Program-made: the position numbers and the translations under genes | Notes under the pieces: generated by a model | Told to the model about the DNA's origin: nothing | Databases searched by the model: none | The model's input: only the letters and a program-made list of their open reading frames with translations | Part shown: positions 43,449 to 52,006 of the stretch, in pieces | Layout: every line of letters starts with the position of its first letter | Numbering within the stretch: the stretch's first letter is position 1 | Source: Phycicoccus sp. | Lineage (GTDB): Bacteria; Actinomycetota; Actinomycetes; Actinomycetales; Dermatophilaceae | Length of the DNA: 64,000 nt | Direction of reading: 5' to 3' | Assembly (NCBI GenBank): GCA_017993715.1 | Contig: JAGOME010000003.1 | Coordinates: 52,796 to 116,795 of the forward strand

Positions 43449-43898
43449 GTGCAGATCGATCGCATGGAAATCGTCGGCCTGATGGTTCAGGACCTGGATC
43501 GAGCCAAGGAGGCATTCGCCAGGGCGCTCGGCCTGACGTTCCGAGAGTTCACGGTCAACGAGACCCTGATGTTCACCGAGCTCGACGCCGACGGCACCGA
43601 CCAGAGGGGGCTGGGGGCAGGGGCTCGCATCGCGATGGACACCTCGAACTTCATCGAGCTCATCCAGGCGCCATCCGCCGACACCCCTGAGGGCTTCCGC
43701 AACATCCACATCAAGGTCCGCAACATCGACGCCGCGGCGCAAGAGATGCGTGACCTCGGCTACACGATGGTGACCAACGTCCAGGCAGGAGGCATGCGTG
43801 AGGTGATCTTTGACGCCACCGACCTCTACGGGATGCGCTTGTGCCTCACTGAGTACGAGGCGCCCAGCATGATCGAGGCCATGCTCGACCAGGGCTAG
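43449..43898 (+). CDS. VOC-family protein (glyoxalase/epimerase fold)
   Basis: 149-residue vicinal-oxygen-chelate protein with two beta-alpha-beta-beta-beta units. The first metal-side residues may come from QIDRMEIVGLMVQDL; the second half has NIHIKVRNIDAAAQEM, where His starts the second unit, and a Glu near the end (CLTEYEAP). Methylmalonyl-CoA epimerase, glyoxalase and ring-cleavage dioxygenase are family functions; the short form fits an epimerase or lyase best, but the assignment is open. GTG 43449 has AGGA upstream. Its stop overlaps the GntR stop in opposite direction at a CTAG. Confidence 0.75.
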   Translation: MQIDRMEIVGLMVQDLDRAKEAFARALGLTFREFTVNETLMFTELDADGTDQRGLGAGARIAMDTSNFIELIQAPSADTPEGFRNIHIKVRNIDAAAQEMRDLGYTMVTNVQAGGMREVIFDATDLYGMRLCLTEYEAPSMIEAMLDQG

Positions 43899-44623
43899 GT
43901 CAGATCGCCCCGACCCCGTCCCTGATAGTGGATGAACGGCTCGTCGAGCGCGCCCACCAGATTCATCTCCTCGTCGTAGGCGTCGAGGTGTCGCGACATC
44001 GCGCGACGTGCGCCCTCGGCGTCCCCGGCGGCCGCGAGGCGGGCGACCTTGCGGTGGGCGGCCACCTTCATCGCCTGGGCCTGCGGATTGAGCGGGCGAT
44101 GCCGGTGATGAACGAGGAAGGCGCCCTCGAGCGCATAGAAGGCCATGGTGTAGACGGAGTTGCCGCAGAAGTCCGCCAGAGCCTCATGCAGGTCGTACTG
44201 GTTGGCGAAGTCGTCGTCGTCGGCGATCCGCCGCAGCACGTCCCGCTGCTCTGCCGTGGCGTTCTTGGCGGTGAGCGCGGCGAGTTGAGGCTCGAGGGAT
44301 CCGCGGAAGTCGGTGAACTCACGCACTGTCGTGTCGCGCATCGCGAGCAGGACCGTGAGGACCTCGCCGAGGCGTCGCACATCCGGCTCGCCCACGAACA
44401 CCCCACCGTGGGGCCCGCGCTTGACGCGGACAATGCCGTCCCGTTCCAGGAGCCGGAGGGATTCGCGAACTGTGACCCGCCCCAGGCCGTACTCGTCCAT
44501 GAGGTCGGACTCGCTCGGGAGGGGCGAGCCGACCACAAGGCGTTCTTGCAGAATGCGATCGCGAATACCCTCGACGATGACATCGGAAGCCTTGGCCAGG
44601 CGCGTGGGGCTTCGTTTGGCCAT
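43895..44623 (-). CDS. FadR/GntR-family transcriptional regulator (paralogue 2)
   Basis: 242-residue regulator, the same length as paralogue 1 and nearly identical over residues 8-55 of the winged helix, including an unbroken shared YGLGRVTVRESLRLLER recognition segment. The FCD ligand domain differs strongly (QYDLHEALADFCGN, AHRKVARL, SRHLDAY keep the metal-type ligands). So the two should read the same DNA but answer to different effectors. ATG 44623 has GGAGG 9-13 nt upstream. The acetate-CoA-ligase-family gene ends at 44653 just upstream, so it may be the last gene of the 48999-43895 operon and self-regulating. Confidence 0.9.
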   Translation of the reverse strand: MAKRSPTRLAKASDVIVEGIRDRILQERLVVGSPLPSESDLMDEYGLGRVTVRESLRLLERDGIVRVKRGPHGGVFVGEPDVRRLGEVLTVLLAMRDTTVREFTDFRGSLEPQLAALTAKNATAEQRDVLRRIADDDDFANQYDLHEALADFCGNSVYTMAFYALEGAFLVHHRHRPLNPQAQAMKVAAHRKVARLAAAGDAEGARRAMSRHLDAYDEEMNLVGALDEPFIHYQGRGRGDLT

Positions 44624-44652
44624 GCGGTATTGCTCCCTCCGAGGTGTGCCCG

Positions 44653-46836
44653 TCACGATCCCTGAGTCGGACGGAGCAGGACCAGTGCGTCGGCAGCCAT
44701 GACGTCGCCCGCACTCATCACCATCATAGGGTTGATCTCCATTGATTCGACGTCATCCGCGAGTGCGACACCGAGGCGGGAGAAGTCGGCGACGACCTGG
44801 GCGAGGGCGGCTTCGTCCACGGGTGGCCGACCGCGGAAGCCCCGCAAGAGTTCGACGTGTCGTAGGCCCTGGATCATCGCCCCGGCCTCGCTGACGGTGA
44901 CCGGCGCCAACCGAATCTGCGCGTCCTGCAGCACCTCGGCGAGCACGCCTCCGAAGCCGAGCAGGACGACCGGGCCGAGGACGGGGTCGTGCTTCATCCC
45001 GAGGATGAGCTCGGTTTCGCTGCGCAACTGGGGCTGCACGGTGACCCCGGCGCCCTCCAGGGCATGCTCCTGCGCGATCGCGAGAATCCGCTCGGTGGCC
45101 GCGGTGACCGCCTCGGCCGTGGTCAGTCCTAGCGCGACTCCACCGATCTCGGTCTTGTGGGCGACCTGGTCAGACAGCAGTTTGACGACGACAGCCTCAC
45201 CTTGTCCCAATCCGAACTCGTGGGCCGCCGCCAGGGCCTGCTGCGGTGTATCTGCCGCTCGCTCTGGCACCACGGGGAGGCCGGCCGCCGCGAGGAGCAG
45301 CTTGGCTTCGAGTTCGTCGAGCGCCCCCCGGCCAGCGGTCCGTGCCTGCTCGGTGATCGCCAAGGCGGCGGTCGGCCGGGCCCCAATGTCCATGGCGTGC
45401 AGGGCCGGCTCGGCCCGTTGCCGCTGGCGCGCACCGAAGTGTGCCCAGAAGCCGAGCGCGCGCATCGCGGCAACAGGATCGGCATACGTCGGAATGCCGT
45501 GCTGGGCCAGCAGCGTGGCCGGTCGCCCCGAGCCGCCGACCCACACCACGACCAGGGGCGTGGCGTGGTCCCGATGGATGTCGGCGAGCATCGCGGTGAC
45601 CTGATCCTCGTATCGCTCCATGTTGCCCAGGATGAGGACGGTGACATCGGTCTGCGGGTGCTCGTCGCACAGGTCGAGGACCCCACGCATGAGGTCATCG
45701 TCGAGAATGCCGGCGCCTGTGGTGTCGATCGGGTTGGTCGTGGTCGCGAAACTGGGCAGGTGGGCGGCCATCCGGTCCTGCCACTCCTGGTCCCAGTGCG
45801 GGACGTCGAGTCCGTTGGCGGCAGCAGCATCGACGGCCACGATCCCGGCACCACCTGAGATGGTCACGATGGCGACACGATGGCCCCGCGCGCGAGGAAG
45901 GGGCATGATCCGTCCCAGGTCGAGCAGGTCCTGGAACGAGCGGGCTCGGGCCACGCCGTACTGGGCGAAGAGCCCGTCATACACGGCGTCCTCGCCAGCC
46001 AGGGAACCCGTATGCGACTGGGCGGCCTGCGCCCCTTGGTCGCTCGTGCCGACCTTGAGGAAGGCCATGGGGATGCCCGAATCTTGCGCTGCAATCAGCG
46101 CCGAGCGGAACGCCTCAGGGTCGCGCACCCCCTCGATGTAGCCCAGAATGCCGCGCGTCCCATCCCGTTGGACCAGGGCTGAGGTGACCGACCCGAGGGT
46201 CAGGTCGGCCTCGTTGCCGGTGCTGATGAAGGTGCCGATCCCCAGGCCTTGGCCCTGGGCCAGGTTGAACAGAAAAGCACCCACGGCACCGCTTTGCGAG
46301 ACGAAGCCCAGACCGTCATCGCGGGGGACGAAGCGGTCCTGGTCGAGCCCGGTCATGCTGGTGGCCATGAGGGCGTCGCTGACGCCGATGGTGCCCAGGC
46401 AGTTAGGCCCCAGCATCCGCACGCCGTGGTCGGCGGCGATCTGCACCAGCTCGTCCTGGCGCGCTGCACCCTCAGGTCCCAGCTCGGCGTAGCCCGAGGC
46501 GCAGACGATGACCGCGCCGATGCCGCGGCGGCCGCAGTCCGCCAGCGCGCCCGGGACGGCTGCCGCCGGCACGGCGAGGATGGCCAACTCGACTCCGTCG
46601 GGCAGCGCATCGATTGTGGGAAGCGTGGGGAGCGAGTGCAGCGAAGCCCGCTTTGCGTTGACCAGATGGAGCTGCCCCGCGTACTCATAGCGCATGAGGA
46701 AATGCAGCACCCGGCCGCCCACCTTGGTGAGGTCTTCGGATGCTCCGACGAGGGCCACGCTGCGGGCGGCCACAAATGGTTCGAGGTCCTGCGCGGTGAG
46801 GGTCGATTCGGTGATGGTGGGTGCGGTGGGGGTCAC
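44653..46836 (-). CDS. NDP-forming acyl-CoA synthetase (acetate--CoA ligase family)
   Basis: Single-chain 727-residue enzyme with CoA-binding Rossmann domain (RSVALVGASEDLTKVGG), flavodoxin-like domains carrying the phospho-accepting His in AQSHTGSLAGEDAV, and a C-terminal ATP-grasp domain (KLLSDQVAHKTEIGGVALGL). This makes or uses acyl-CoA with ADP/ATP plus phosphate; related enzymes include feruloyl-CoA synthetase-type and pimeloyl-type ligases. GTG 46836 overlaps the preceding dehydrogenase stop by 4 bases (GTGA), so the two are coupled. It offers a second activation route beside the AMP-forming enzyme at 34345. Confidence 0.9.
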   Translation of the reverse strand: MTPTAPTITESTLTAQDLEPFVAARSVALVGASEDLTKVGGRVLHFLMRYEYAGQLHLVNAKRASLHSLPTLPTIDALPDGVELAILAVPAAAVPGALADCGRRGIGAVIVCASGYAELGPEGAARQDELVQIAADHGVRMLGPNCLGTIGVSDALMATSMTGLDQDRFVPRDDGLGFVSQSGAVGAFLFNLAQGQGLGIGTFISTGNEADLTLGSVTSALVQRDGTRGILGYIEGVRDPEAFRSALIAAQDSGIPMAFLKVGTSDQGAQAAQSHTGSLAGEDAVYDGLFAQYGVARARSFQDLLDLGRIMPLPRARGHRVAIVTISGGAGIVAVDAAAANGLDVPHWDQEWQDRMAAHLPSFATTTNPIDTTGAGILDDDLMRGVLDLCDEHPQTDVTVLILGNMERYEDQVTAMLADIHRDHATPLVVVWVGGSGRPATLLAQHGIPTYADPVAAMRALGFWAHFGARQRQRAEPALHAMDIGARPTAALAITEQARTAGRGALDELEAKLLLAAAGLPVVPERAADTPQQALAAAHEFGLGQGEAVVVKLLSDQVAHKTEIGGVALGLTTAEAVTAATERILAIAQEHALEGAGVTVQPQLRSETELILGMKHDPVLGPVVLLGFGGVLAEVLQDAQIRLAPVTVSEAGAMIQGLRHVELLRGFRGRPPVDEAALAQVVADFSRLGVALADDVESMEINPMMVMSAGDVMAADALVLLRPTQGS

Positions 46837-47852
46837 GCCGTGGTCCTTTGCTGCGGGCGGAGCAGGCGCGCGGCCACGGCCTGCCGATGGGTTCGCGGAT
46901 CACCGACCAGGGCGAGCCAGCGCTGCGCGGTGAGGATCCATAGGTGCAGGTCGTGGTCTCGGGTGAAGCCGATGCCGCCGTGTAGTTGCAGCGAGGTGCG
47001 GCTGGCACGCGCCACGGCCTCGGCGGTCGCACCGAGCGCGATCCGGGCAGGGACGACCGGGTCCGGCTCTTGCGCAACGGCGTAGGTGGCCCGCCAGGCG
47101 AGCCCCCGGGCCGCCTCCACCTCTGCCAGGAGATCGGCGAGGTGGTGCTTGGGGGCCTGAAACGAGCCGATCGGTCGGCCGAACTGGGTGCGTTGTTGGG
47201 CGTATTCGACCGTGAGCTCCAGCATGCGGTCGGCTAGGCCGACGCCGATCAGCGCATCTGCTGTCCAGGCCGCCGCCTGTAGCTGATCGCGGGCTTCGAC
47301 GCTGTCGACCACGAGGGTCTCGGGGGAGAGGGTGGCGTGCACCTGCGCGAGCCGAGCCGTGGTGTCCTGGGCGGCGACCGGCGTGGCCCAGCCGGGCTGG
47401 GCCGGAACGAGGTGGAGCTCGGTGTCCCGCAGGGTGAGCAGGTGGGTGGCCACCTGGGCGTGGGCAACATACCGATCCGGCTCTGCCTGCACGACCAAGG
47501 TCGCGGATCCGTCCGCGAGGGCGGGGAGCAGGCTGGCGACCCGCGGCTCCTCGGCGTAGCGCGTCAGGACATGAGCGCCGACGAATGCACCGTCGGCGAC
47601 GGGGAGAGGCGCGTTGAACCACCCGAGCGCCTGCATCACCAGGGCGATGTCGCGGACGTCGCCGCCCGCCCCGCCCACGTGCTCGGGCAGGGCCACCCCG
47701 AACAGGCCGGTCTGCACAAGAGCAGAGGCGGTGGCCGGGTCAAAGGTGCCGTTCGACGCGGCCCGCAGCACGTCGGGACCGGCGTGCCCCCGCAGTGCCG
47801 CTGACACGGCTTCGGCAAAACTACGCTGGTCGTCGGTGAACTCAGCTCGCAC
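46833..47852 (-). CDS. acyl-CoA dehydrogenase, small subunit of a probable pair
   Basis: 339-residue acyl-CoA dehydrogenase-like protein, shorter than usual. It has FTDDQRSFAEAV at the start, RTQFGRPIGSFQAPKHHLADLL and QLHGGIGFTRDHDLHLW, but the middle beta domain lacks the usual WxT(S/N) FAD-binding motif. Adjacent to the 385-residue dehydrogenase, it matches the alpha2beta2 heterotetramers of actinobacteria known for steroid side-chain CoA esters, where one chain has a reduced FAD site. GTG 47852 overlaps the partner's stop by 11 bases, which also suggests balanced synthesis. Confidence 0.88.
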   Translation of the reverse strand: MRAEFTDDQRSFAEAVSAALRGHAGPDVLRAASNGTFDPATASALVQTGLFGVALPEHVGGAGGDVRDIALVMQALGWFNAPLPVADGAFVGAHVLTRYAEEPRVASLLPALADGSATLVVQAEPDRYVAHAQVATHLLTLRDTELHLVPAQPGWATPVAAQDTTARLAQVHATLSPETLVVDSVEARDQLQAAAWTADALIGVGLADRMLELTVEYAQQRTQFGRPIGSFQAPKHHLADLLAEVEAARGLAWRATYAVAQEPDPVVPARIALGATAEAVARASRTSLQLHGGIGFTRDHDLHLWILTAQRWLALVGDPRTHRQAVAARLLRPQQRTTA

Positions 47853-48999
47853 CGCGGGCCTCCCGGGGTAGGCCAAGACCACGCTCGGCGATGATGTTGC
47901 GTTGGATTTCATTGGTACCGGCGAAGATCAGCGCCGATCTGCTGTACCAGTAGAGGTGCTGGAAATGCTCGTCGGCGGTGTCCTGCAGGGCCGCCTTCTG
48001 ACCCATCGCCCGCAGGCCGAACTCGGCAATGGCCAACTGCGTCTCGGACCACCAGAGCTTGGCCACGAGCGCCTGACGACCCACCTCGCGTCCGAGGGAA
48101 TGCTCGCTCAGAGAGCGCAACTGAAGCCATCGATAGGCCTCGATCCGCTCGACCAGGCGTCCCACCTCGGCGGCGAGGCCGGCATCATCACGGTCGGTGT
48201 CGGGCAGGAAGGCGATGGCTTCGCGCAGGAGCTGGGCGAGGTTTTCCGCGCTTGCCTGGCCGGCCAATCGCTCATCGCCCAGCAGGCTCATGGCGACGTT
48301 CCAGCCGTCACCGAGGCCCCCGACGACGTGATCCATGGGCACCTGGACCTCGTCGAGGAAGACCTCGCAGAACTCCGCCTGCCCGTTGATCTGCTCAATC
48401 GGCCGGACCGTGACGCCGGGAGCCTGCATATCGATGACCACCGCCGTGATGCCACGGTGGCCGATCGAGCCCGGCTCGGTGCGGATGAGCGCAAACATCA
48501 GGTCGGCATGGGTGCCGTGCGAGGTCCACACCTTTTGACCCGTGACGATGACGCCGTCGGGTGTCACCTCTCCGCGGGTCCGCAGCGAGGCGAGGTCGCT
48601 GCCCGCGCCCGGCTCCGAGAAGCCTTGGCACCAGGTGAGGTCGCCGCGGGCGGTCGCTGCCAGCCAGCGCTCCTGCTGCTCGGGCGTGCCGCTGCGCCGC
48701 AGGGAAGCCCCGACCAGGCCGAGTCCAAAGCGAGAGATCCGCAGGGGCGCCCCGCTGGCGGCGTACTCATCGAAGAAGAGCGCTGCGCGCAAGGGGTCCA
48801 GCGCGCGGCCGCCGAGCTCCTCGGGCCAGGAAACAGCAGACCAGCCGCCGTGCGCCAGGGTGCGTTCCCAGTCCTGATAGGCAGCGAAGCCTTCGGCGGA
48901 CCCGGGCGAGGGCAGTGGCGCCCGCGGGGCATGAGTGGCCAGCCACGTCCGTGCCTCGTGACGGATCGCCTCTTCGGCGGGCGTGAGTGTCAGATCCAT
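47842..48999 (-). CDS. acyl-CoA dehydrogenase, large subunit of a probable pair
   Basis: 385-residue acyl-CoA dehydrogenase with a complete FAD loop: QGFSEPGAGSDLASL (about 125-140), WTSHGTHAD, and a C-terminal IFAGTNEIQRNIIAERGLGLPR. At the usual catalytic Glu position of short/medium-chain enzymes (E-G-T-N) there is Ala, as in paired FadE enzymes whose base lies elsewhere. ATG 48999 has AGAGAGG about 6 nt upstream. It starts the minus-strand operon 48999-43895 and faces the crotonase at 49168 across a regulatory gap with sites C and D. Confidence 0.9.
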   Translation of the reverse strand: MDLTLTPAEEAIRHEARTWLATHAPRAPLPSPGSAEGFAAYQDWERTLAHGGWSAVSWPEELGGRALDPLRAALFFDEYAASGAPLRISRFGLGLVGASLRRSGTPEQQERWLAATARGDLTWCQGFSEPGAGSDLASLRTRGEVTPDGVIVTGQKVWTSHGTHADLMFALIRTEPGSIGHRGITAVVIDMQAPGVTVRPIEQINGQAEFCEVFLDEVQVPMDHVVGGLGDGWNVAMSLLGDERLAGQASAENLAQLLREAIAFLPDTDRDDAGLAAEVGRLVERIEAYRWLQLRSLSEHSLGREVGRQALVAKLWWSETQLAIAEFGLRAMGQKAALQDTADEHFQHLYWYSRSALIFAGTNEIQRNIIAERGLGLPREARGAS

Positions 49000-49016
49000 G
49001 CCGACCTCTCTGATGG

Positions 49017-49031
49017 TAATAGTCGCTATTA
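49017..49031. promoter_or_regulatory. operator-like site C: 6-3-6 inverted repeat
   Basis: TAATAG-TCG-CTATTA, a perfect 6-bp inverted repeat 18 bases before the dehydrogenase ATG at 48999, in an A/T-rich island. Position fits repression of the 48999-43895 operon. Confidence 0.55.
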
Positions 49032-49114
49032 TTGCTAAGAATAAAGGCGAGATTGTCTCGACACAAGACCGTGATCGCGACGGGCGAAGTGAGATCCGCG
49101 ACATGCATCGAGTC

Positions 49115-49148
49115 ATCATTTAGATGATAATGATCGCAAGCATTGCGA
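49115..49148. promoter_or_regulatory. operator-like site D: two adjacent inverted repeats
   Basis: ATCAT-TTAG-ATGAT (49115-49128) followed by TCGCAA-GCA-TTGCGA (49134-49148); TAATGAT (49128-49134) shares seven bases with the site B 9-mer. They lie 20-53 bases before the crotonase ATG at 49168. Confidence 0.5.
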
Positions 49149-49167
49149 CTATCTGGAGGTTGATCGA

Positions 49168-49980
49168 ATGGGCGGTCCAACGAGCACTCGCAGCGATATC
49201 GTCACCGTGGAGCGGGAGGGTGAGATCGCCCATGTCCGACTGGACCGGCCGGACAAGCTGAACTCGCTCACCCTCGACACCCTCGCCGCCCTGAAGCTCA
49301 CCGCGGAAGGCCTCGCCGCGGATCGCACGGTCCGCGGCATTCTCCTCAGCGGTGAGGGCCGATCCTTCTGTGCGGGACTGGACTTCGCCACGGTCGGTGC
49401 GGATCCTGACGGGATCGCGCGAGCCTTCGCCGCGGATCCCGAGACGGGGGCCAATCTGTTCCAGGAGGCGTGTTGGGCGTGGCGGCGGGTCCTGGTGCCG
49501 GTCGTTGCGGCCGTCCACGGGCACTGCCTCGGCGGCGGCCTGCAGCTCGCCCTCGCGGCGGACTTCCGGTTCACCACACCGGATGCGGAGTGGTCCGCGT
49601 TGGAGATCAAGTGGGGTCTGATCCCGGACATGTCCGGCATTCAGTCGCTGTCGCAGCAGGTCGGGCTCGATGTCGCCAAACGCCTGGCGATGACGGGCGA
49701 GCTGATCTCTGGGACCCAGGCCCACGCGCTCGGTCTGGCCACGGAGGTGACCGATGATCCTCAGGCGGCTGGGATGGCCTTGCTCAGGCAGATCGCCACG
49801 CGCTCGCCCGACGCCGTGGCCGCCGTCAAGCGGGTCTTCCAGGACACGTGGTGGAGCCCGGACGCGGTGGTCTTTGAGCGCGAACGGGTCGAGCAGGAGC
49901 CCCTCCTCACCGCTGCCAATACGGCCATCGCCCATCGCCGGGCGGCCGGAGAGCAGGTGGAGTACCGAGTCCGCCGGTGA
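49168..49980 (+). CDS. enoyl-CoA hydratase/isomerase family protein
   Basis: Crotonase of 270 residues. GRSFCAGLDFATV marks the oxyanion loop, GHCLGGGLQLALAAD the CoA-side helix (Gln replaces the first catalytic Glu) and SALEIKWGLIPDMSG keeps the second Glu. A DeltaX isomerase or dehydratase role is as likely as hydration. A GGAGG stands 9-10 nt before ATG 49168. It is the right-most gene of the catabolic block; its TGA directly abuts the stop of the convergent phosphatase gene (TGATCA). Confidence 0.88.
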   Translation: MGGPTSTRSDIVTVEREGEIAHVRLDRPDKLNSLTLDTLAALKLTAEGLAADRTVRGILLSGEGRSFCAGLDFATVGADPDGIARAFAADPETGANLFQEACWAWRRVLVPVVAAVHGHCLGGGLQLALAADFRFTTPDAEWSALEIKWGLIPDMSGIQSLSQQVGLDVAKRLAMTGELISGTQAHALGLATEVTDDPQAAGMALLRQIATRSPDAVAAVKRVFQDTWWSPDAVVFERERVEQEPLLTAANTAIAHRRAAGEQVEYRVRR

Positions 49981-50784
49981 TCAGCGCGGCATCGGGCGCG
50001 GTGGCATCGTCACATCCCCGTAGTACGGGGCGACGGTCTCCCTGACCTCCGGCGTCGCGCTGACCACCAGCCCTGGGCGCAGCGATCGCGGTGTGTAGTC
50101 CGTCCCGTCCGGGTGTTGGACCACGCCGCCGGCCTCGGCCGTGAGGAGGGCGCCCGGCGCGTGGTCCCACGGGTGGCTGCGCGAATAGAGCACGTAGTCG
50201 GCGGCGCCCTCGATCAGCCGGGCATAGTCGATGCCACAACACACCCAGGACAGCCGCAGCGGCGGGAGCTCGCCCAACGACGAGTCGACGAGAGCGCGCA
50301 TGCTCGACGCTCCGACGAGGTCGGTCAGGTGCCGCGTCCGGCTCGTCCTGGCCCGGACCCCATTGCGCCAGGTGCCGGCGCCGCGTTCGGCGACCCAGGC
50401 CACCTCGTGCTCTGGCTGCCAGACCCAGGCACGGACGGTCTCACCCGCTCGGGTTTCGGCGACCATGACCGCATGGTCCGGTGATCCGTGGACGAAGTTC
50501 TTGGTCCCGTCGACCGGGTCGACGGTGAACGCGTGCTCAGCGGCCAGGTACCGATCCATGAGTGTGGGGTCGGCGGAGTGGGCCTCCTCGCCGAGGATCA
50601 CGGCATTCGGGAATGCCGCCTGGAGCCGCGCTGTGATGAGCACCTCCGCCTCGCGGTCGGCGACGGTGACCAGGTCGCCCGGGTTCTTCTCGATGACCTG
50701 GCCTTGCGTCAGGCTGCGAAAACGCGGGGTGATGACCTGCGCCGCGACCTCCTGCAGCAGCGTCAGGACCGCCTCTGTCGACAT
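49981..50784 (-). CDS. inositol monophosphatase-family phosphatase (possibly HisN-like)
   Basis: Mg-dependent phosphatase of 267 residues. The metal-binding set is complete: GEEAHS (Glu), VDPVDGTKNFVHG (Asp-x-x-Asp-Gly-Thr) and HPWDHAPGALLTAEAGG near the C terminus. LVTVADREAE is the conserved N-terminal substrate lid. In actinobacteria such proteins include histidinol-phosphatase HisN, inositol phosphatase and CysQ-like enzymes; the sequence does not separate these by eye. Start ATG 50784; an in-frame GTG seven codons upstream is possible. The palindromic CGGCATTCGGGAATGCCG lies within the gene at 50601-50618. Confidence 0.88.
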   Translation of the reverse strand: MSTEAVLTLLQEVAAQVITPRFRSLTQGQVIEKNPGDLVTVADREAEVLITARLQAAFPNAVILGEEAHSADPTLMDRYLAAEHAFTVDPVDGTKNFVHGSPDHAVMVAETRAGETVRAWVWQPEHEVAWVAERGAGTWRNGVRARTSRTRHLTDLVGASSMRALVDSSLGELPPLRLSWVCCGIDYARLIEGAADYVLYSRSHPWDHAPGALLTAEAGGVVQHPDGTDYTPRSLRPGLVVSATPEVRETVAPYYGDVTMPPRPMPR

Positions 50785-50921
50785 CCCACTCACGAGAGCC
50801 ACCGTTGCACATCCCCCGGTCGGCCGGCCAATTGCGCCGGTCCACGGGCCGCAGCGGGTGGTCTGAGGGATCCTCGCCGGATCGTCAGTGGCGACGGCCG
50901 GAGGGAGCGGACCCCCGCGGG

Positions 50922-50927
50922 TAGGCT
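50922..50927 (+). promoter_or_regulatory. -10 box of leaderless glycosyltransferase promoter
   Basis: TAGGCT, 8 nt before ATG 50936; supports that start over the GTG at 50888. Confidence 0.5.
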
Positions 50928-50935
50928 CGACGCCG

Positions 50936-52006
50936 ATGACCGAGCACCAGCCCCCGCCGGCCGCGCCGGCCACCAGCAGTGCCCCCACCGAGGCGATCGC
51001 TGTCCGGTCCGGTGAACTCGCGGGCACGTCCGATGACCCTCGGGTGCCGTCGGAGGCGCCCGCGGCGAGCGTGCACCCCGCCTACGTGATCGAGGATGGC
51101 CCAGGTGGGCCCGGCCCGATCCCCTACCTCACGGTCGTCCTGCCCTGTTACAACGAAGGCGCTCATGTCCTCGCCGAGCTCGAGCGCATCACGGCGGCAC
51201 TGGATGCCAGCGAGCTCACCTACGAGATCCTGTGCATCGACGACGCGAGCAGCGACAACACCCTCGAGGTGCTGCGTGGCGCGCTGGCGACGTACGCCCG
51301 GGTGCGGGTGCTGCCGTTCCGACGCAACGGCGGGTCAGGGACGGCCCGGCGGATCGGGACCCAGCAGGCCCGAGGCGAGATCGTCGTCTGGACCGATGCC
51401 GACATGACCTACGAAAACGAGCGCATCCCCGAGCTGGTACGGATCCTGCGCGACGACCCAACCTACGACCAGGTCGTCGGGGCACGTACCAGCGAAGAGG
51501 GCACCCACAAGTGGGCCCGCGTCCCAGCGAAGTGGTTCATCCGCATGGTCGCCCAGTGGCTGACCAAGAGCCGCATCCCCGACCTGAACTCCGGCCTGAG
51601 GGCCTTCCGTCGGGATGTCTCGCTGCCCTACCTGCGCCTGTTGCCGGCTGGCTTCTCCTGCGTCACGACGATCACCATCGCCTTCCTGTCCAACCAGCAC
51701 GACATCAAGTACGTCGACACCAGCTATGCCAAGCGGGCTGGGGTGAGCAAGTTCCACTTTGTCAGCGACGCCTATCGCTACATCCTCCAGGTGTTGCGGA
51801 TGGTGATGTACTTCGATCCGCTCAAGGTGCTCATGCCACCGGCGTTGTGGTTGCTCGTCATTGGACTGGTCAAGGCCGTTGTGGACATGGTGCGGCATCC
51901 GTTCTACTTCCCCGCGTCGACGGTGTTGCTCATCGTCAGCGGGATGATGATCGCCTCCCTGGCCCTCCTCTCTGACCTCGTCGTCCGGTCCCGAGACGGT
52001 GTCTGA
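50936..52006 (+). CDS. family 2 glycosyltransferase, DPM1-like, with C-terminal membrane helices
   Basis: 356-residue enzyme with a GT-A domain (about 58-280): VVLPCYNEGAHVLAELE, DDASSDNT, WTDADMTYENERI as metal-binding DAD, and the acceptor-side LNSGLRAFRRDVSLPYL typical of polyprenyl-phosphate sugar transferases. Two hydrophobic segments at about 298-318 and 330-352 anchor it in the membrane. The N-terminal 55 residues are Pro/Ala-rich and disordered. It probably makes a polyprenyl-phosphate hexose used by GT-C enzymes outside. The next gene starts inside its last codons, so four genes to 55747 are coupled. Confidence 0.9.
   Translation: MTEHQPPPAAPATSSAPTEAIAVRSGELAGTSDDPRVPSEAPAASVHPAYVIEDGPGGPGPIPYLTVVLPCYNEGAHVLAELERITAALDASELTYEILCIDDASSDNTLEVLRGALATYARVRVLPFRRNGGSGTARRIGTQQARGEIVVWTDADMTYENERIPELVRILRDDPTYDQVVGARTSEEGTHKWARVPAKWFIRMVAQWLTKSRIPDLNSGLRAFRRDVSLPYLRLLPAGFSCVTTITIAFLSNQHDIKYVDTSYAKRAGVSKFHFVSDAYRYILQVLRMVMYFDPLKVLMPPALWLLVIGLVKAVVDMVRHPFYFPASTVLLIVSGMMIASLALLSDLVVRSRDGV

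Noticed and set aside
25593..49983. Biosynthetic gene cluster for a polyketide or siderophore
   Set aside because: No carrier protein, ketosynthase, condensation or thiolase domain; the enzymes are those of CoA-ester catabolism.
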